Source: Helicobacter sp. 10-6591
Lineage (GTDB): Bacteria > Campylobacterota > Campylobacteria > Campylobacterales > Helicobacteraceae
Reading direction: 5' to 3'
Assembly (NCBI RefSeq): GCF_003288805.1
Contig: NZ_NHYK01000010.1
Span: 1-59,941 of the forward strand
Length of the DNA: 59,941 nt
The translations under genes and the position numbers were made by a program. The notes beneath the pieces were generated by a model. It searched no databases, had not been told where the DNA came from, and saw nothing but the letters and a program-made list of their open reading frames with translations. This document shows, piece by piece, positions 18,407-27,849 of this stretch (position 1 is its first letter; every line of letters begins with the position of its first letter).

Positions 18407-19819
18407 GTGAAAGAGTGGAATGAGGAATGCGCTGTAGTTGGTGTATATAATGTCAAGCATTCTGCGTTTTTAAGCTATTACGCATTATTTGCTATGCAGC
18501 ATAGAGGGCAAGAAGCAAGTGGTATAAGTACAGCAAATGGTGTAAAAATAGCCACAATCAAAGGTAATGGACTTGTCACAAAGGTTTTTGACAAAGACAA
18601 ACTCTTAAAGTTAGAGGGCTATTCGAGCATAGGACATAATCGCTATTCTACTGCTGGTGAAGATTCCGCAAACGACTCGCAACCTTTGTTTGCACGTTAT
18701 TCTTTAGGCGAAATTGCGATTGTGCATAATGGCAACCTCACAAATGCCAAATCTTTACGCCAAGATCTCATCAAAAAAGGTGCTATTTTCCAAAGCCATC
18801 TTGATACAGAAAATCTCATACATCTTATAGCACATTCGCAAAAGAGTAGGCTTGTAGACAGGATTATTGATGCGCTGGAGTTTGTCGATGGAGCATATTG
18901 TTTTTTGTTTCTTTCACGAAGTAAGATGTTTGTCGTGCGCGATAGGTATGGATTGCGTCCATTAAGTCTTGGCAAGATTACCAATGAAGATGGCTCAATA
19001 GGTTATATCGTAGCCAGTGAGACTTGTGCATTTGATTTGATAGGTGCGGAGTTTATACGCGATGTGAGAGCAGGGGAGATGCTAATTTTTGAAGGCGCTT
19101 ATACGCCTCTTTCAAATTGCGAACCAAAAAGCATCCAAATCTTTGAGTCAAAACTGGCGCCTTGTATCTTTGAATACGTGTATTTTGCGCGTCCTGATAG
19201 TCAGATTTATGGTAAGAATGTCTATGAAGTGCGCAAAAATATGGGTATAGAGCTTGCAAAAGAATACAAGTTAAAAGCAGATATGGTAGTGCCTGTTCCA
19301 GATTCTGGTGTAGCAGCAGCGCTTGGTTACTCAAAAGAAAGTGGCGTTGACTTTGAACTAGGCATTATCCGTAACCATTATGTAGGCAGGACATTTATTG
19401 AACCCACACAGCAGACACGCGAGCTTAAAGTGCGTCTGAAGCTTAATCCAATCGCTAGTCTCATAAAAGGCAAAGATATTATCGTGATAGATGATTCTGT
19501 AGTGCGAGGGACTACGAGCAAGCAGATTGTGCAGATTTTGCGTAAAGCAGGTGCCAGAAAGATTTATATGCTCATCTCAGCACCCCCTACAATATCACCT
19601 TGTTTTTATGGTGTAGATACACCAGATATAAGCCAGCTTATTTGCGCAAACAAGAATCAAAATGAAGTACGAGAATACATTGGTGCAGATTTTTTGGGTT
19701 TTCTTTCAATAAATGGGATGCTAAAGAGCATTGGTCAAGAACAAATGTTTTGCAAGGCATGTTTTGATGGAAGATATATAGACAATTTTGTTCTAAAAAA
19801 CAAGGGTTGGTGTTATTGA
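18407..19819 (+). CDS. purF: Amidophosphoribosyltransferase PurF
   Basis: PurF makes phosphoribosylamine from PRPP and glutamine, the first committed step of purine synthesis. The 470-residue protein has an N-terminal Ntn glutaminase domain. A seven-residue propeptide (MKEWNEE) precedes the nucleophile C8 (ECAVVGVY), as in the Bacillus type of PurF. The phosphoribosyltransferase PRPP loop is IIVIDDSVVRGTTS near residue 365. Cysteines at CFYGVD, CANKNQ and FCKACFDG are candidates for an Fe-S cluster. The start is GTG with GAGGGG upstream. Confidence 0.95.
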   Translation: MKEWNEECAVVGVYNVKHSAFLSYYALFAMQHRGQEASGISTANGVKIATIKGNGLVTKVFDKDKLLKLEGYSSIGHNRYSTAGEDSANDSQPLFARYSLGEIAIVHNGNLTNAKSLRQDLIKKGAIFQSHLDTENLIHLIAHSQKSRLVDRIIDALEFVDGAYCFLFLSRSKMFVVRDRYGLRPLSLGKITNEDGSIGYIVASETCAFDLIGAEFIRDVRAGEMLIFEGAYTPLSNCEPKSIQIFESKLAPCIFEYVYFARPDSQIYGKNVYEVRKNMGIELAKEYKLKADMVVPVPDSGVAAALGYSKESGVDFELGIIRNHYVGRTFIEPTQQTRELKVRLKLNPIASLIKGKDIIVIDDSVVRGTTSKQIVQILRKAGARKIYMLISAPPTISPCFYGVDTPDISQLICANKNQNEVREYIGADFLGFLSINGMLKSIGQEQMFCKACFDGRYIDNFVLKNKGWCY

Positions 19820-19958
19820 TGAATTTTGTAAGTCAATCTTTCTCCTTATATTTTTTTCTACACGTCTTTATAAATTTCTTGCTTTTTTGAGAACAACTGC
19901 TTTATATATATCCTTTACGCAATACATATTGTTGAAATATATATTTGTAAGGAGAATG

Positions 19959-20210
19959 TTATGAAGACAGAAAAAATGAAGCTGTGTTTGTGCTAAGTTG
20001 TAGGCTTTGTAAATACGCTGATTCTAAAATGCGTTTAATTTGGAGTAATGCTATTTGCACTCTAAATTGCGCGTTAGAGTTATCACGTTCATGCGCGTAA
20101 TTTTGATAAATCCCAAGAAGCAACTGCCCACTAAATGCGCCAAAGATTCCAAGCAATCCTGGCACTAAGACTACTTCAAAGAGTGTAAAAGATGGTTTAT
20201 TTGACTTCAA
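19959..20210 (-). pseudogene. Pseudopilin-like protein, truncated
   Basis: The N-terminus carries a type IV prepilin motif: MKSNKPS followed by FTLFEVVLV and a hydrophobic helix, with Glu at mature position 5. Only 83 residues remain, against the usual 130-200 of minor pseudopilins. The last ten residues read back through the orphan gene start on the plus strand, so the 3' part is probably deleted. The gene overlaps the next pilin-like gene upstream. Pseudopilins of this kind serve type II secretion-like DNA uptake in Campylobacterota. Function here is doubtful. Confidence 0.5.
19961..19996 (+). pseudogene. Orphan gene start (11 codons) after a strong ribosome site
   Basis: AAGGAG at 19951-19956 followed by ATG 19961 begins an 11-residue frame (MKTEKMKLCLC) that stops at a TAA (19994-19996). 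Its reverse complement supplies the odd C-terminal tail of the pilin-like ORF on the other strand. This looks like the front of a gene joined by deletion to the pilin remnant. The parent gene cannot be identified. Confidence 0.3.
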
Positions 20211-20397
20211 AATAATAATGCGTTTGTGGAATCTTAGAATCTAAAATGCAATGTGTGCTTAAGGTAGAGCATAAAGTGATATTTAATGGTGCGTTTCGCT
20301 TGGGCTGTTTAAAAGAAATACTAGAAGCCATCGCGACAATCACAATGCTTAACACGGCTAAAAATACTAGAAATTCTAATAGGGCAAAAGCTTTCAT
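20197..20397 (-). CDS. Small pseudopilin-like protein
   Basis: This 66-residue protein begins with MKA then FALLEFLVFLAVLSIVIVAM, a prepilin-type N-terminal helix with Glu5. It has a short, Thr/Cys-containing C-terminal part. It overlaps the following pilin-like gene by 14 bases, a typical arrangement of minor pilin genes. It is shorter than intact family members and has no evident ribosome site, so it may also be decayed. Confidence 0.45.
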   Translation of the reverse strand: MKAFALLEFLVFLAVLSIVIVAMASSISFKQPKRNAPLNITLCSTLSTHCILDSKIPQTHYYFEVK

Positions 20398-20615
20398 TAT
20401 GAGGAAACTATAGTTGTGATTCCTTGAAAGAACAATTATGTAAAATGTTGCTTAAGAGGTGCTAATTTTTGTTTCACCTAAGCCGTTCTTAGGTTTTATC
20501 TACAAGAGAATTTTCCATAGAAATATTGATTTCAAAGAAAAATTTAGCTTGTGTTGGTCTTAGGGAATTTATACTGCATATGATAAACAAAGAAAAATAA
20601 GTCCAAAAAAATAAT

Positions 20616-20908
20616 GACTTTGTTTTAAGCGCTAAAGATATTTTAGAATTTGAAGAAGAACACGGCAAAATAGAACTTAAGGGTTTTAGATGTAGGGCAC
20701 GAAACTATGGATACGGATGCGAGTAAGGATGTGCTAGAAAAAGGCTTTTTATATGCAGAAAAATTTGCGCTAGATGCGAATAAATTCCAAGTAGAACTGC
20801 TTAAAAAATTTAACTGAACTACCCGCTAAATGTGGAGTGATTTTTATAGGAGTGCCTAAATTTAAAAGTTTTCCGGGCTTTCCTGTGCGTTGCTTTGGCA
20901 TAATTTAA
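20616..20908 (+). pseudogene. Decayed cyclase-family hydrolase (C-terminal part)
   Basis: Three consecutive frames together give the C-terminal half of a cyclase/kynurenine formamidase-like metal hydrolase. The first frame reads DFVLSAKDILEFEEEHGKIE (20616 on). The second contains LDVGHETMDTDAS (20686 on), with the characteristic His-Glu-Thr segment. The third reads NLTELPAKCGVIFIGVPKFK and ends PGFPVRCFGII (20807-20908). Frameshifts fall near 20680 and in the A-run at 20803-20808. The N-terminal half is absent. It sits upstream of the permease and may have belonged to the same catabolic locus. Confidence 0.6.
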
Positions 20909-21080
20909 CCTGACCTAGCTTGGACTCTGGGTTTAATCTCATTTGATTTTAGTAAGCTAAATCCCATTTGAGTAAATTAGTAGCATATTTTCATTTAAAT
21001 TCAAGTTAACTGCAAAAATAAAAATTTATTATTTCATTTCGTGTTAATAATATAACAAAAGCATTTTTTAAGGATTAACC

Positions 21081-22541
21081 ATGAATGAAAAAAATCATCT
21101 CCTAGAAGAAGCCATACTCCCAGTGTTGAACAACCAGCGAACCATAGGTTTCCTTACTTTCATTTGGATGTGGATTAGTATGGCTGTGATTATCGCCACC
21201 TTTTCTTTGGGTGAAACAGGCATAAAATCTCTTGCACTTTGGGAAGTTATAGGGCTTATCTTTTTGGCAAATGTTGCCATCGCTATTGTGATGGTTTTAG
21301 TAGCGGACATTGGCACTGAGCATGGGCTGTCTTTTTCTGTGTATTTGCGTGCTCCTTTTGGCATAAGAGGCACACATTTGCCCTCCATCGCTAGGGGCAT
21401 TGGAGCTTCCATTTGGTTTGGGATACAAACCTATCTTGGTGCCCTTGCCTTAAATGGCATTTCTGAATATCTCTTTGGCTTTAATAATTGGTTCATTTGG
21501 TATATTATCTTTGCCGCTGTGCAAATCATTAGCACAGGCATGGGCATACGCACGATCGAACTTATTACCTCCATAGCCGCACCTTGCATTATCGCCGTAA
21601 CGGTATGGATGTATTTTACTCTTGATGTGATGGCACAGACTAAGGGCATAAATATCTGGAGCTTTGCAGGCACGGATAATATCAATCTGCTTGTATTTTT
21701 CTTTGCGAATATGTCCTTTTGGTCGGCTTTAGCTATCGATATACCTAATCTCACCCGCTTTCTAAAGACCCCAAGCGGAGAGAAGAATTTCTTCAAACGC
21801 AATAAAAATGTCTTCATAGCCCAGCTTATAGCCTTGCCTATGACTCAGGCTTGGATAGGGGCTATCGGGGCGATTTCTTTTATAGCAACTGGAATTTGGA
21901 ATCCCATTGAAGTGATACAAAATAACGGTACAGGCTTTACTATGGTCGTTCTTCTTGTGATGGTAATTTTATCGCAGTGGAGCACTAATGCTCCGGCAAA
22001 TCTCGTCCCCGCAGCCCTTGCCTTTATCAATGCAGGTGCACCTAAACTACACTACTTTACCGCTGTGGTAATTTCTGGCATAGCAGGTACTATCATTATG
22101 CCTTGGCTGATTTTAGATAATCTTTTTATCTTTTTAGGCTATTACGGAGCAGTGCTTTCAGGCATAGGAGGGATAATAGTGGCTGATTATTATGTCTTAC
22201 GCAAAAGAAGACTCAATGTACCTCATCTTTACAGCTATGAAGGACAATTTGTCTTTGCTAAGGGTTTTAACTGGGCAGGACTTATAGCGTGGGCTGTGGC
22301 AGGAGTGGTCGCCATAGCTCTGCCTTCGATTTCTTATCTAGTGGGCTTTGCGGTTGGTTTTGTGGTGTATTTATTTGTGATGAAAACTTGGATTTTGCCA
22401 AAATATCCACAGGTAGAACTAGAAAATTTAAGCGATGATTTTTTAGGTACTAGTGCGGATATGAACTGGGTCTATGAAAATGAAAACTTTAAAAGAGTAG
22501 CTAGCAAAGACCTAGTCGTAGTTGCTAGAGAAGATAGATAA
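21081..22541 (+). CDS. NCS1-family nucleobase:cation symporter (cytosine permease-like)
   Basis: This 486-residue inner-membrane transporter has about twelve hydrophobic segments. NCS1 features include the N-terminal TIGFLTFIWMWISMAVI helix, the FGIRGTHLPSIARGIGASIWFGIQT segment (about residues 90-115), the SALAIDIPNLTRF loop, and the LDNLFIFLGYYGAVLSGIGGIIVADYYVLRKR block. Family substrates are cytosine, allantoin, hydantoins and related rings; the exact substrate cannot be read from sequence. AAGGA lies just before the ATG, and a clear terminator follows. The cyclic-amide hydrolase and C-N hydrolase genes nearby suggest a shared ring substrate. Confidence 0.88.
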   Translation: MNEKNHLLEEAILPVLNNQRTIGFLTFIWMWISMAVIIATFSLGETGIKSLALWEVIGLIFLANVAIAIVMVLVADIGTEHGLSFSVYLRAPFGIRGTHLPSIARGIGASIWFGIQTYLGALALNGISEYLFGFNNWFIWYIIFAAVQIISTGMGIRTIELITSIAAPCIIAVTVWMYFTLDVMAQTKGINIWSFAGTDNINLLVFFFANMSFWSALAIDIPNLTRFLKTPSGEKNFFKRNKNVFIAQLIALPMTQAWIGAIGAISFIATGIWNPIEVIQNNGTGFTMVVLLVMVILSQWSTNAPANLVPAALAFINAGAPKLHYFTAVVISGIAGTIIMPWLILDNLFIFLGYYGAVLSGIGGIIVADYYVLRKRRLNVPHLYSYEGQFVFAKGFNWAGLIAWAVAGVVAIALPSISYLVGFAVGFVVYLFVMKTWILPKYPQVELENLSDDFLGTSADMNWVYENENFKRVASKDLVVVAREDR

Positions 22542-22548
22542 GAGTAGA

Positions 22549-22578
22549 AAAGTCTAAAGCTTAAGCTTTAGACTTTTT
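22549..22578 (+). terminator. Rho-independent terminator after the NCS1 permease
   Basis: AAGTCTAAAGCTT pairs perfectly with AAGCTTTAGACTT, followed by a T run. The stem begins 8 bases after the permease stop codon, so the permease is the last gene of its transcript. Confidence 0.85.
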
Positions 22579-23789
22579 TTAAACATACTTGAATTTCATC
22601 TCCTTTTTGCTAATCCTATATTTTTCAACTTCCAAAAGCTTGTAAATTTAAAACTAAAATTAAATTTTAAATAAATCACTTTCATCGTTTAGAGGCAAAT
22701 GAACTTCAAATTTAATGAAATCTTTAGCTTTCTAAACTTTTTTAAAAACAAAGTAAAGATATTCTTAAAGAATACGAAATTTAATCTTATAAACAATATT
22801 TTTAAAAAACAAGTAATTATCTCTAAATAATTTTGGAAAAATTCCCAAATAACAGATTTTTCAAAGCTATAAAAATGATTTTTTCTCAATTTAAAGCATA
22901 AAAATCCCAAAATCTATAAGTCTGTTTGTTTTAAAAAGCGATTAAACGCTCTTTAAAAGGCAAATAAAAGAGAAATTTCAATTCCTAAAATTCCATACAC
23001 TGATGAATTTTAAGATTTTTTAGCATTTTAGATAAGGTCAAATCAAAGATCTTACAAACTCAAAAAATACTTATTTCAATACTTTAAAAATTTTTTTATG
23101 TGTTTTCATCCAAAACAAAATTAAAATTTTCGGCTACGGATAGGTTGGTTTTTAAAGTCTCGTTTTTGTGAGGTTTTAAAAAAGAGACAACTTGCTTCAT
23201 TTTTACAAGTAAAAGTCAGATATGTCAATAGCTACGCAAGTGAGACAGGAGACTTTAAATGGATCAAAGAAGTATAACTCCCTGTCGCAAAATAGGATTT
23301 ACTCCTACTGAGAAATTAATCACTTGCTTCAAGGTTTTTTTGCAAGACTGGCAAGTTCTTAATCACTATACTTATTTTAACAAGATAAAAAATTTTAATA
23401 GTTTATTAATATTTCATCTATTAAAAACAAGTAAAGAAGAATAAAAGTGAGTTTATTTAAAAATACAAAAAAGCATTTTTGCGGACTCGGTGAGATTTTG
23501 AAAGAATTTGATTCCAATATGATTTGTAAGGAAAATCAAAATTTAAGTTTTAAAGCCAATGAGAACGGATGTAGTGATTTGAGATAGTGATATTTATGAT
23601 TTTTAAGGGCAAAATTACAAACAATTTAGCTTTGAATTCGCAAAAATTTCTTAAATACCTTAAAATTTAGCTTTAAAACAACCCTATTAGCTAAAGACCT
23701 TTAGAGCTTTAAAGGAACTAGTAAAAAATTTTCACAACTTTTTAGAAAAAGTAATTCAACTTCAAATCCAAATCTAAAGCTTAGCTTTT
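22579..23789. other. 1.2-kb AT-rich stretch without a recognisable gene
   Basis: This stretch is very AT-rich and full of short A and T runs. The frames in it are short and compositionally biased. Possible scraps on the plus strand are a 16-codon end (SYASETGDFKWIKEV, about 23227-23274), a 61-codon frame at 23259-23444, and a GTG-started 47-codon frame near 23448. None resembles a known family. It is probably decayed coding DNA between the two halves of the accessory segment. Confidence 0.4.
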
Positions 23790-24857
23790 TTAAATTTTAA
23801 GCTTTAAAAAGGCTCGTAAAGAATACTCCACATTTTTAAGGTCTAAATTCTTAGCAATAAAAACCAGTCTGCTTTGCCTAGCTAAATAAGTTTTATTTTG
23901 ATCTGTCAAACCAGACTCATCTTTTCCACCTGATAAAGCTGGACTTTGTTTTATTCTTAAATCTTGCCTAATATCTAAATCCCGCCTTGAAGAGATTTTC
24001 GTATGTGTAGGTGGATAGATGATATGCCCTACGCCGTTGATATTGACTAGATAATCCTCGTCCACATCCAAAAGACCCTTTACTCTTAAAATTTTATCCC
24101 CATAAGCATACAAAAGCATACTCAGCCATATCCCAAACACACTCCAATCTAAGGGTTTATCAAAGCACAGACAAAGAGAATTAACACTGTTTTGATGGGC
24201 TTGATGCAAGTTTGTTGGAGTGCTATTTTGTGGGAATTTTTGCCCTGAAAATTCTTCCATTCTCTTTAAAGAAAAAAGCTTGTTAAAATTAAAGTCTTCC
24301 TTAGCCACTATACCCACCCCTTGATGAATGCAGAATATTTTTTCTCTTAATTTTTGCGTGTCTTTGTGTAAATCAGTCTTTGTTATTACCACATAATCCG
24401 CACTTATGATTTGACTACGAGCCTCAGCATTTTGCTCTAAATGCTTAAGTCCATCCAAGGCATCTACGCAGGTAATGATATTAGCTAAGTAAAAATGATT
24501 TGCCAAAAAAGCATCACTAAGCAGAGTAAAAACTATGGGGGCTGGATTTGCCAGTCCTGTAGTTTCTATAAGTATACGTTCTAATTTTTTGCCGCTTTTT
24601 TCATAACCATCTAGCACTTCTTTGCATTTTTGACTTAAATCCTCTCTTTTATTACAGCACATACAACCTGCATTTAGTACAAGGGTTTCTTTGACAAATT
24701 GAGTTTGAATGAGTTCATTATCGAGGGCTACTTCTCCTAGTTCATTGACTATGAGAGCTATATTTTTACCGCCTTTTTGCTCTAAAAATTCCTGTAAAAA
24801 GGTAGTCTTTCCGCTGCCTAAAAAGCCTGTGATGATATGTATGGCTATCTTAGCCAT
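23790..24857 (-). CDS. CobW/G3E-family GTPase (metallochaperone-like)
   Basis: This G3E P-loop GTPase has 355 residues. Walker A is GFLGSGKTT (residues 11-19). The metal-binding GCMCCNKR motif (CxCC) lies at about residues 64-71, followed by the ETTGLANPAPIV and ITKTDL switch/base motifs and a C-terminal CobW_C domain (VFGIWLSMLLYAYGDKILRVKGLLD). Family members deliver Zn, Co or Ni to target enzymes. It overlaps the 109-residue Cys-containing protein by eight bases. The adjacent metal-dependent hydrolase is a plausible client, which is inference. Confidence 0.9.
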   Translation of the reverse strand: MAKIAIHIITGFLGSGKTTFLQEFLEQKGGKNIALIVNELGEVALDNELIQTQFVKETLVLNAGCMCCNKREDLSQKCKEVLDGYEKSGKKLERILIETTGLANPAPIVFTLLSDAFLANHFYLANIITCVDALDGLKHLEQNAEARSQIISADYVVITKTDLHKDTQKLREKIFCIHQGVGIVAKEDFNFNKLFSLKRMEEFSGQKFPQNSTPTNLHQAHQNSVNSLCLCFDKPLDWSVFGIWLSMLLYAYGDKILRVKGLLDVDEDYLVNINGVGHIIYPPTHTKISSRRDLDIRQDLRIKQSPALSGGKDESGLTDQNKTYLARQSRLVFIAKNLDLKNVEYSLRAFLKLKI

Positions 24858-25179
24858 GGTGTAAAAAATGAAGAAGTTTGATATCTAGGGTATCGGGACT
24901 AATTTTTTCAAGCTCATAAACCTTAGCCCACAAATCGCCCAAGTCATTGACTATAATGCTTCCTCCTCTAAGATTGCTTAAGATATATTTGCTACCCTGC
25001 CATTCTTTTAAATTCAGGCGGTAAAAGCTTAGAATTTGATTAAGAATCTTTACTTTTTTTAATCTTGCTTGTAGCCGTTCTTTTTGCTGTTCTCCTACGC
25101 TTATAAGCTCGTTTTGCTCTTTAAAGCTTATATCACTCCAGTGAAAGGAACTTACCATTTCTCCACACAGCACACACAT
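24850..25179 (-). CDS. Small Cys-containing protein paired with the CobW GTPase
   Basis: This 109-residue cytoplasmic protein starts MCVLCGEMVSSFHWSD, a Cys-x-x-Cys plus His arrangement able to bind a metal. A basic helical stretch (EQQKERLQARLKKVKILNQIL) follows, then a WQGSKYILSNLRGGSIIVNDLGDLW block. AAGGAG stands before the ATG, and it is translationally coupled to the GTPase. I recognise the layout as a recurrent CobW partner but cannot give a function. A metal adaptor or substrate-recognition role is inferred. Confidence 0.6.
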   Translation of the reverse strand: MCVLCGEMVSSFHWSDISFKEQNELISVGEQQKERLQARLKKVKILNQILSFYRLNLKEWQGSKYILSNLRGGSIIVNDLGDLWAKVYELEKISPDTLDIKLLHFLHHG

Positions 25180-25255
25180 TTATACTCCTTAGAATTCACT
25201 CTTAAGCCTTAGCTTTTTTTTAAAATAAAGCCTAGTTAAAAAATTTAAAATTATC

Positions 25256-25283
25256 CTAAAACCCAGCCAAATTGGCTAGGTTT
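25256..25283 (-). terminator. Terminator-like hairpin after the polysaccharide-deacetylase-family gene
   Basis: Read on the minus strand, AAACCTAGCCAA pairs with TTGGCTGGGTTT (two G-T pairs) and is followed by a short T-rich tail. It lies about 25 bases past the stop at 25308 and would separate the hydrolase transcript from the CobW pair. Confidence 0.65.
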
Positions 25284-25307
25284 GTCTTGTTTAAAAACAA
25301 GCATTCT

Positions 25308-26189
25308 TCATTTCTTTCTTGGATAGCGTTTTAGAAAATCATCGGCTACGGTATTAAAATCCACCCATTTCACACCTGAATGCTTATTGATATGCTCGAT
25401 AATTCTTTCATGCATTAACAAGACCTGAGGACGTCCGCTTACATCAGGATGTATGGTCATAGTAAAGACCGCATAGTCATTTTCCCTATACACCCAGTCA
25501 AATTGGTCTATCCACATCTGCTCTATATCCCTTGGCGAAACAAAGCCAAAGCTATTGGGGGATTTTTTGATAAACATCATAGGAGGTAGGTCATCTAAAT
25601 ACCAATTCGCAGGAATTTCAACCAAATCCGTCTCCTCCCCACGCACCAGAGGCTTCATCCAGTCTTTTGCCTCCTTGCTGTAATCAATCTTAGTCCATTT
25701 ATCCCCCACACGCACATAATAAGGACTAAAATCATTATGCATTAAAGAATGGTCGTATTTAATGCCGTGCTTGAGTAAAAGCTCGTTAGTGATATTAGAA
25801 AATTCCCACCAAGGAGCCACATAGCCCGTAGGTCTTTTGCCACTGATTTTCTCTATCAGCTCTATACATTTTAGCAACACATCTTCTTCTTGCTTGGCAC
25901 TCATAGCTATAGGGTTTTCATGCGAATAGCCATGCACACCGATTTCGTGTCCTGCCTCAACTATCATTTCCATCTCTCTTGGAAAGGTCTCTATGGAATG
26001 CCCCGGCGAAAACCAAGTCGCAGGTATATTGTATTTCTTAAAAAGCTTTAACAATCTTGGTATGCCAACCTCACCTGCAAAAAGTCCTCTTGAAATATCA
26101 TCAGGCGAATCCTCTCCCCCATAACTTCCTAGCCAACCCGCTACTGCATCAATATCCACGCCATAAGCAACTAAAATTTCTTTTGCCAT
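25308..26189 (-). CDS. pgdA: Polysaccharide deacetylase-family cyclic amide hydrolase (PgdA/HP0310 and PuuE type)
   Basis: This 293-residue NodB-fold protein is strikingly like H. pylori HP0310, which was named PgdA (peptidoglycan deacetylase). Features are [19 protein letters not shown] with the metal Asp (residue 12-14 region), [25 protein letters not shown] (metal histidines near 86-90), and APWWEFSN. There is no signal peptide, which is odd for a cell-wall enzyme. The same fold includes PuuE allantoinase and bacterial imidases of the same length. Gene context (NCS1 permease, C-N hydrolase, CobW) favours a cytoplasmic ring-opening reaction. AAGGAG precedes the ATG. Confidence 0.85.
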   Translation of the reverse strand: MAKEILVAYGVDIDAVAGWLGSYGGEDSPDDISRGLFAGEVGIPRLLKLFKKYNIPATWFSPGHSIETFPREMEMIVEAGHEIGVHGYSHENPIAMSAKQEEDVLLKCIELIEKISGKRPTGYVAPWWEFSNITNELLLKHGIKYDHSLMHNDFSPYYVRVGDKWTKIDYSKEAKDWMKPLVRGEETDLVEIPANWYLDDLPPMMFIKKSPNSFGFVSPRDIEQMWIDQFDWVYRENDYAVFTMTIHPDVSGRPQVLLMHERIIEHINKHSGVKWVDFNTVADDFLKRYPRKK

Positions 26190-26213
26190 TTTATTCTCCT
26201 TTTGTTAAATTAA

Positions 26214-27044
26214 TTAAAGCATAGCTCCTTTGCTAAGCTTTGTATGAATGTCTTTAAGATAAGGCAATGCCTCTCTTTGTTTGTATATTTGATCTATATC
26301 AATCGTGGCGATTAGGCATTCATTCTCGCTTTTGACTTGTGCTATAACTTCGCCTTTGGGGTCTATCACTCTGCTACACCCAGCGAATTGGAATTGCTCT
26401 TTAGTAATTCTATGTATCTCCTCTCCGCTTCTATTGCATGCTAGGATATAGCAACCATTTTCTAGTGCTCTAGCTCTGCTGGCAAGATCCCACACATAAG
26501 CACGAGCTTTACCAAATGCACTAGGGTAAATTAAAATCTCAGCTCCTTTTAAGGCTAGTGTCCTTGCTACTTCGCTAAAGCCGATTTCATAGCAAATCCC
26601 AACGCCAATTTTGGCTCTAAACTCGTCAAAATCAAGCTCAAAAACCTCTTGTTTCTCGCCCTCTGAAAACCTTTGTTTCTCGCCACCCCAAAGATACATT
26701 TTTCTTTGTTTGCCTATAAATGTGCCTTTTGAGTCAATGATATAAGCAGTGTCATACAACTTATCCTCGTCTTTTTCTATACTACAAGCAATAATGTGAA
26801 TCTTATTTTTTTTAGCAAAAGCACTTAGAGTTTGCAAGGTCTCATTTTCATTTATCTTGCTAAAATCCATAGCAAAATCCTTCTCATCCACACTATATCC
26901 ACTGTCAAAAAGCTCTGGCAAAACTATAAGCTTGGCATCTTGTTCTATTGCCTTGGTGGCTATGCTTAAGAATAAATTAAGGTTATATTCAAGCTCGTAT
27001 GGTTTTGGATTCATCTGAATAAGAGCTACCTTTAGATTTCGCAT
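26214..27044 (-). CDS. Carbon-nitrogen hydrolase (nitrilase superfamily amidase)
   Basis: This 276-residue cytoplasmic amidase has the family Glu-Lys-Cys triad in context: E in VLPELFDSGY (about residue 44), K in GKQRKMYLWG (about 115) and C in VGICYEIGFSE (about 150). Family members cleave linear amides, including N-carbamoyl compounds and omega-amides. It is co-directional with, and 24 bases upstream of, the cyclic-amide hydrolase gene, so it probably cleaves the half-amide that enzyme produces. AAAGG lies before the ATG. Confidence 0.88.
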   Translation of the reverse strand: MRNLKVALIQMNPKPYELEYNLNLFLSIATKAIEQDAKLIVLPELFDSGYSVDEKDFAMDFSKINENETLQTLSAFAKKNKIHIIACSIEKDEDKLYDTAYIIDSKGTFIGKQRKMYLWGGEKQRFSEGEKQEVFELDFDEFRAKIGVGICYEIGFSEVARTLALKGAEILIYPSAFGKARAYVWDLASRARALENGCYILACNRSGEEIHRITKEQFQFAGCSRVIDPKGEVIAQVKSENECLIATIDIDQIYKQREALPYLKDIHTKLSKGAML

Positions 27045-27309
27045 TTTTTGCCTTTAACCTTTTAATCATTGGGATACAATAGCTAAAAACTTATGAAATT
27101 GTTTCGTTTCTTAAACTTAACAATATCAAATAGTTACTTTTTGTAATAGTTGTAAATTTTAAATTCACTTTATAAGGATAGATTCTCTATAAAGCCTATT
27201 TTTTGAAGAATGCACAAATCGTAATACATCGTGTTTATGATTAGTATTGCTAAAAACCCTAAAATAAACATTCCAAAAACATTATTAAAGGTTTTTGTAT
27301 TTTTAATAA

Positions 27310-27849
27310 GATGAAGCGTTTAAAGAATCGCAAGAATATGGCGAGTTACTTGTGGATTTTTTAGAGCATAGGATTTGTGTGCTTCTTAATTTGCCAAGTA
27401 CTAAAGAATATTTTTTACATTACTCTTTAGCGCAAAATGGCAGGGATTATCATTGCATATTGCTAGATAAAAGAACTTTTAAAAGCTTATGTAAAAAATG
27501 CCGACATTTATCTGAGTCATCCGATTTTTCTATACCCATTTTCTCATGATGCTAAAACTTGCTTGATTCTTTTGGACTCCTATTGCACACTTAGTGTGGT
27601 AGTGTATGAAGCGCAAAAAATTATTGCTTTTTCTTTGGTTGAAGCCTCTAAGCTTTTAGAAAAATTAGAGGCTTTGCAAAGTCTTTATGCTTTCAATATC
27701 TTATCATTTTGGGCGTTGAGTGAGATTCCACAGGCTTTAAAGGAAATTTTAGAAACTTTAGAAGTAACAATCCATAATATCCAGCTACAAACACTTACAT
27801 TGCCACAATCTTACAATCTTAATCCTTTTGAGAGGCGAATACTTTTTTT
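27310..27849 (+). pseudogene. Broken pilus/transformation-type gene (GspL/PilM-like remnant)
   Basis: One frame runs from about 27310 (ELLVDFLEHRICVLLN). It continues after a shift near 27485 as YVKNADIYLSHPIFLYPFSH and through 27850, ending near YNLNPFERRILFL. The combined product looks like an actin-fold inner-membrane protein of a type II secretion/type IV pilus-like system. That would suit the pilin-like genes at 20 kb. No single frame gives a full protein. Family assignment is tentative. Confidence 0.4.

Noticed and set aside
22689..22910. 73-codon Phe/Lys-rich minus-strand frame
   Set aside because: Composition follows AT-rich DNA (mostly F, K, L, I, N); no motif.
23259..23444. 61-codon frame in the AT-rich gap as a gene
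   Set aside because: Low-complexity Lys/Asn/Phe-rich end and no family resemblance; kept only as a possible scrap.
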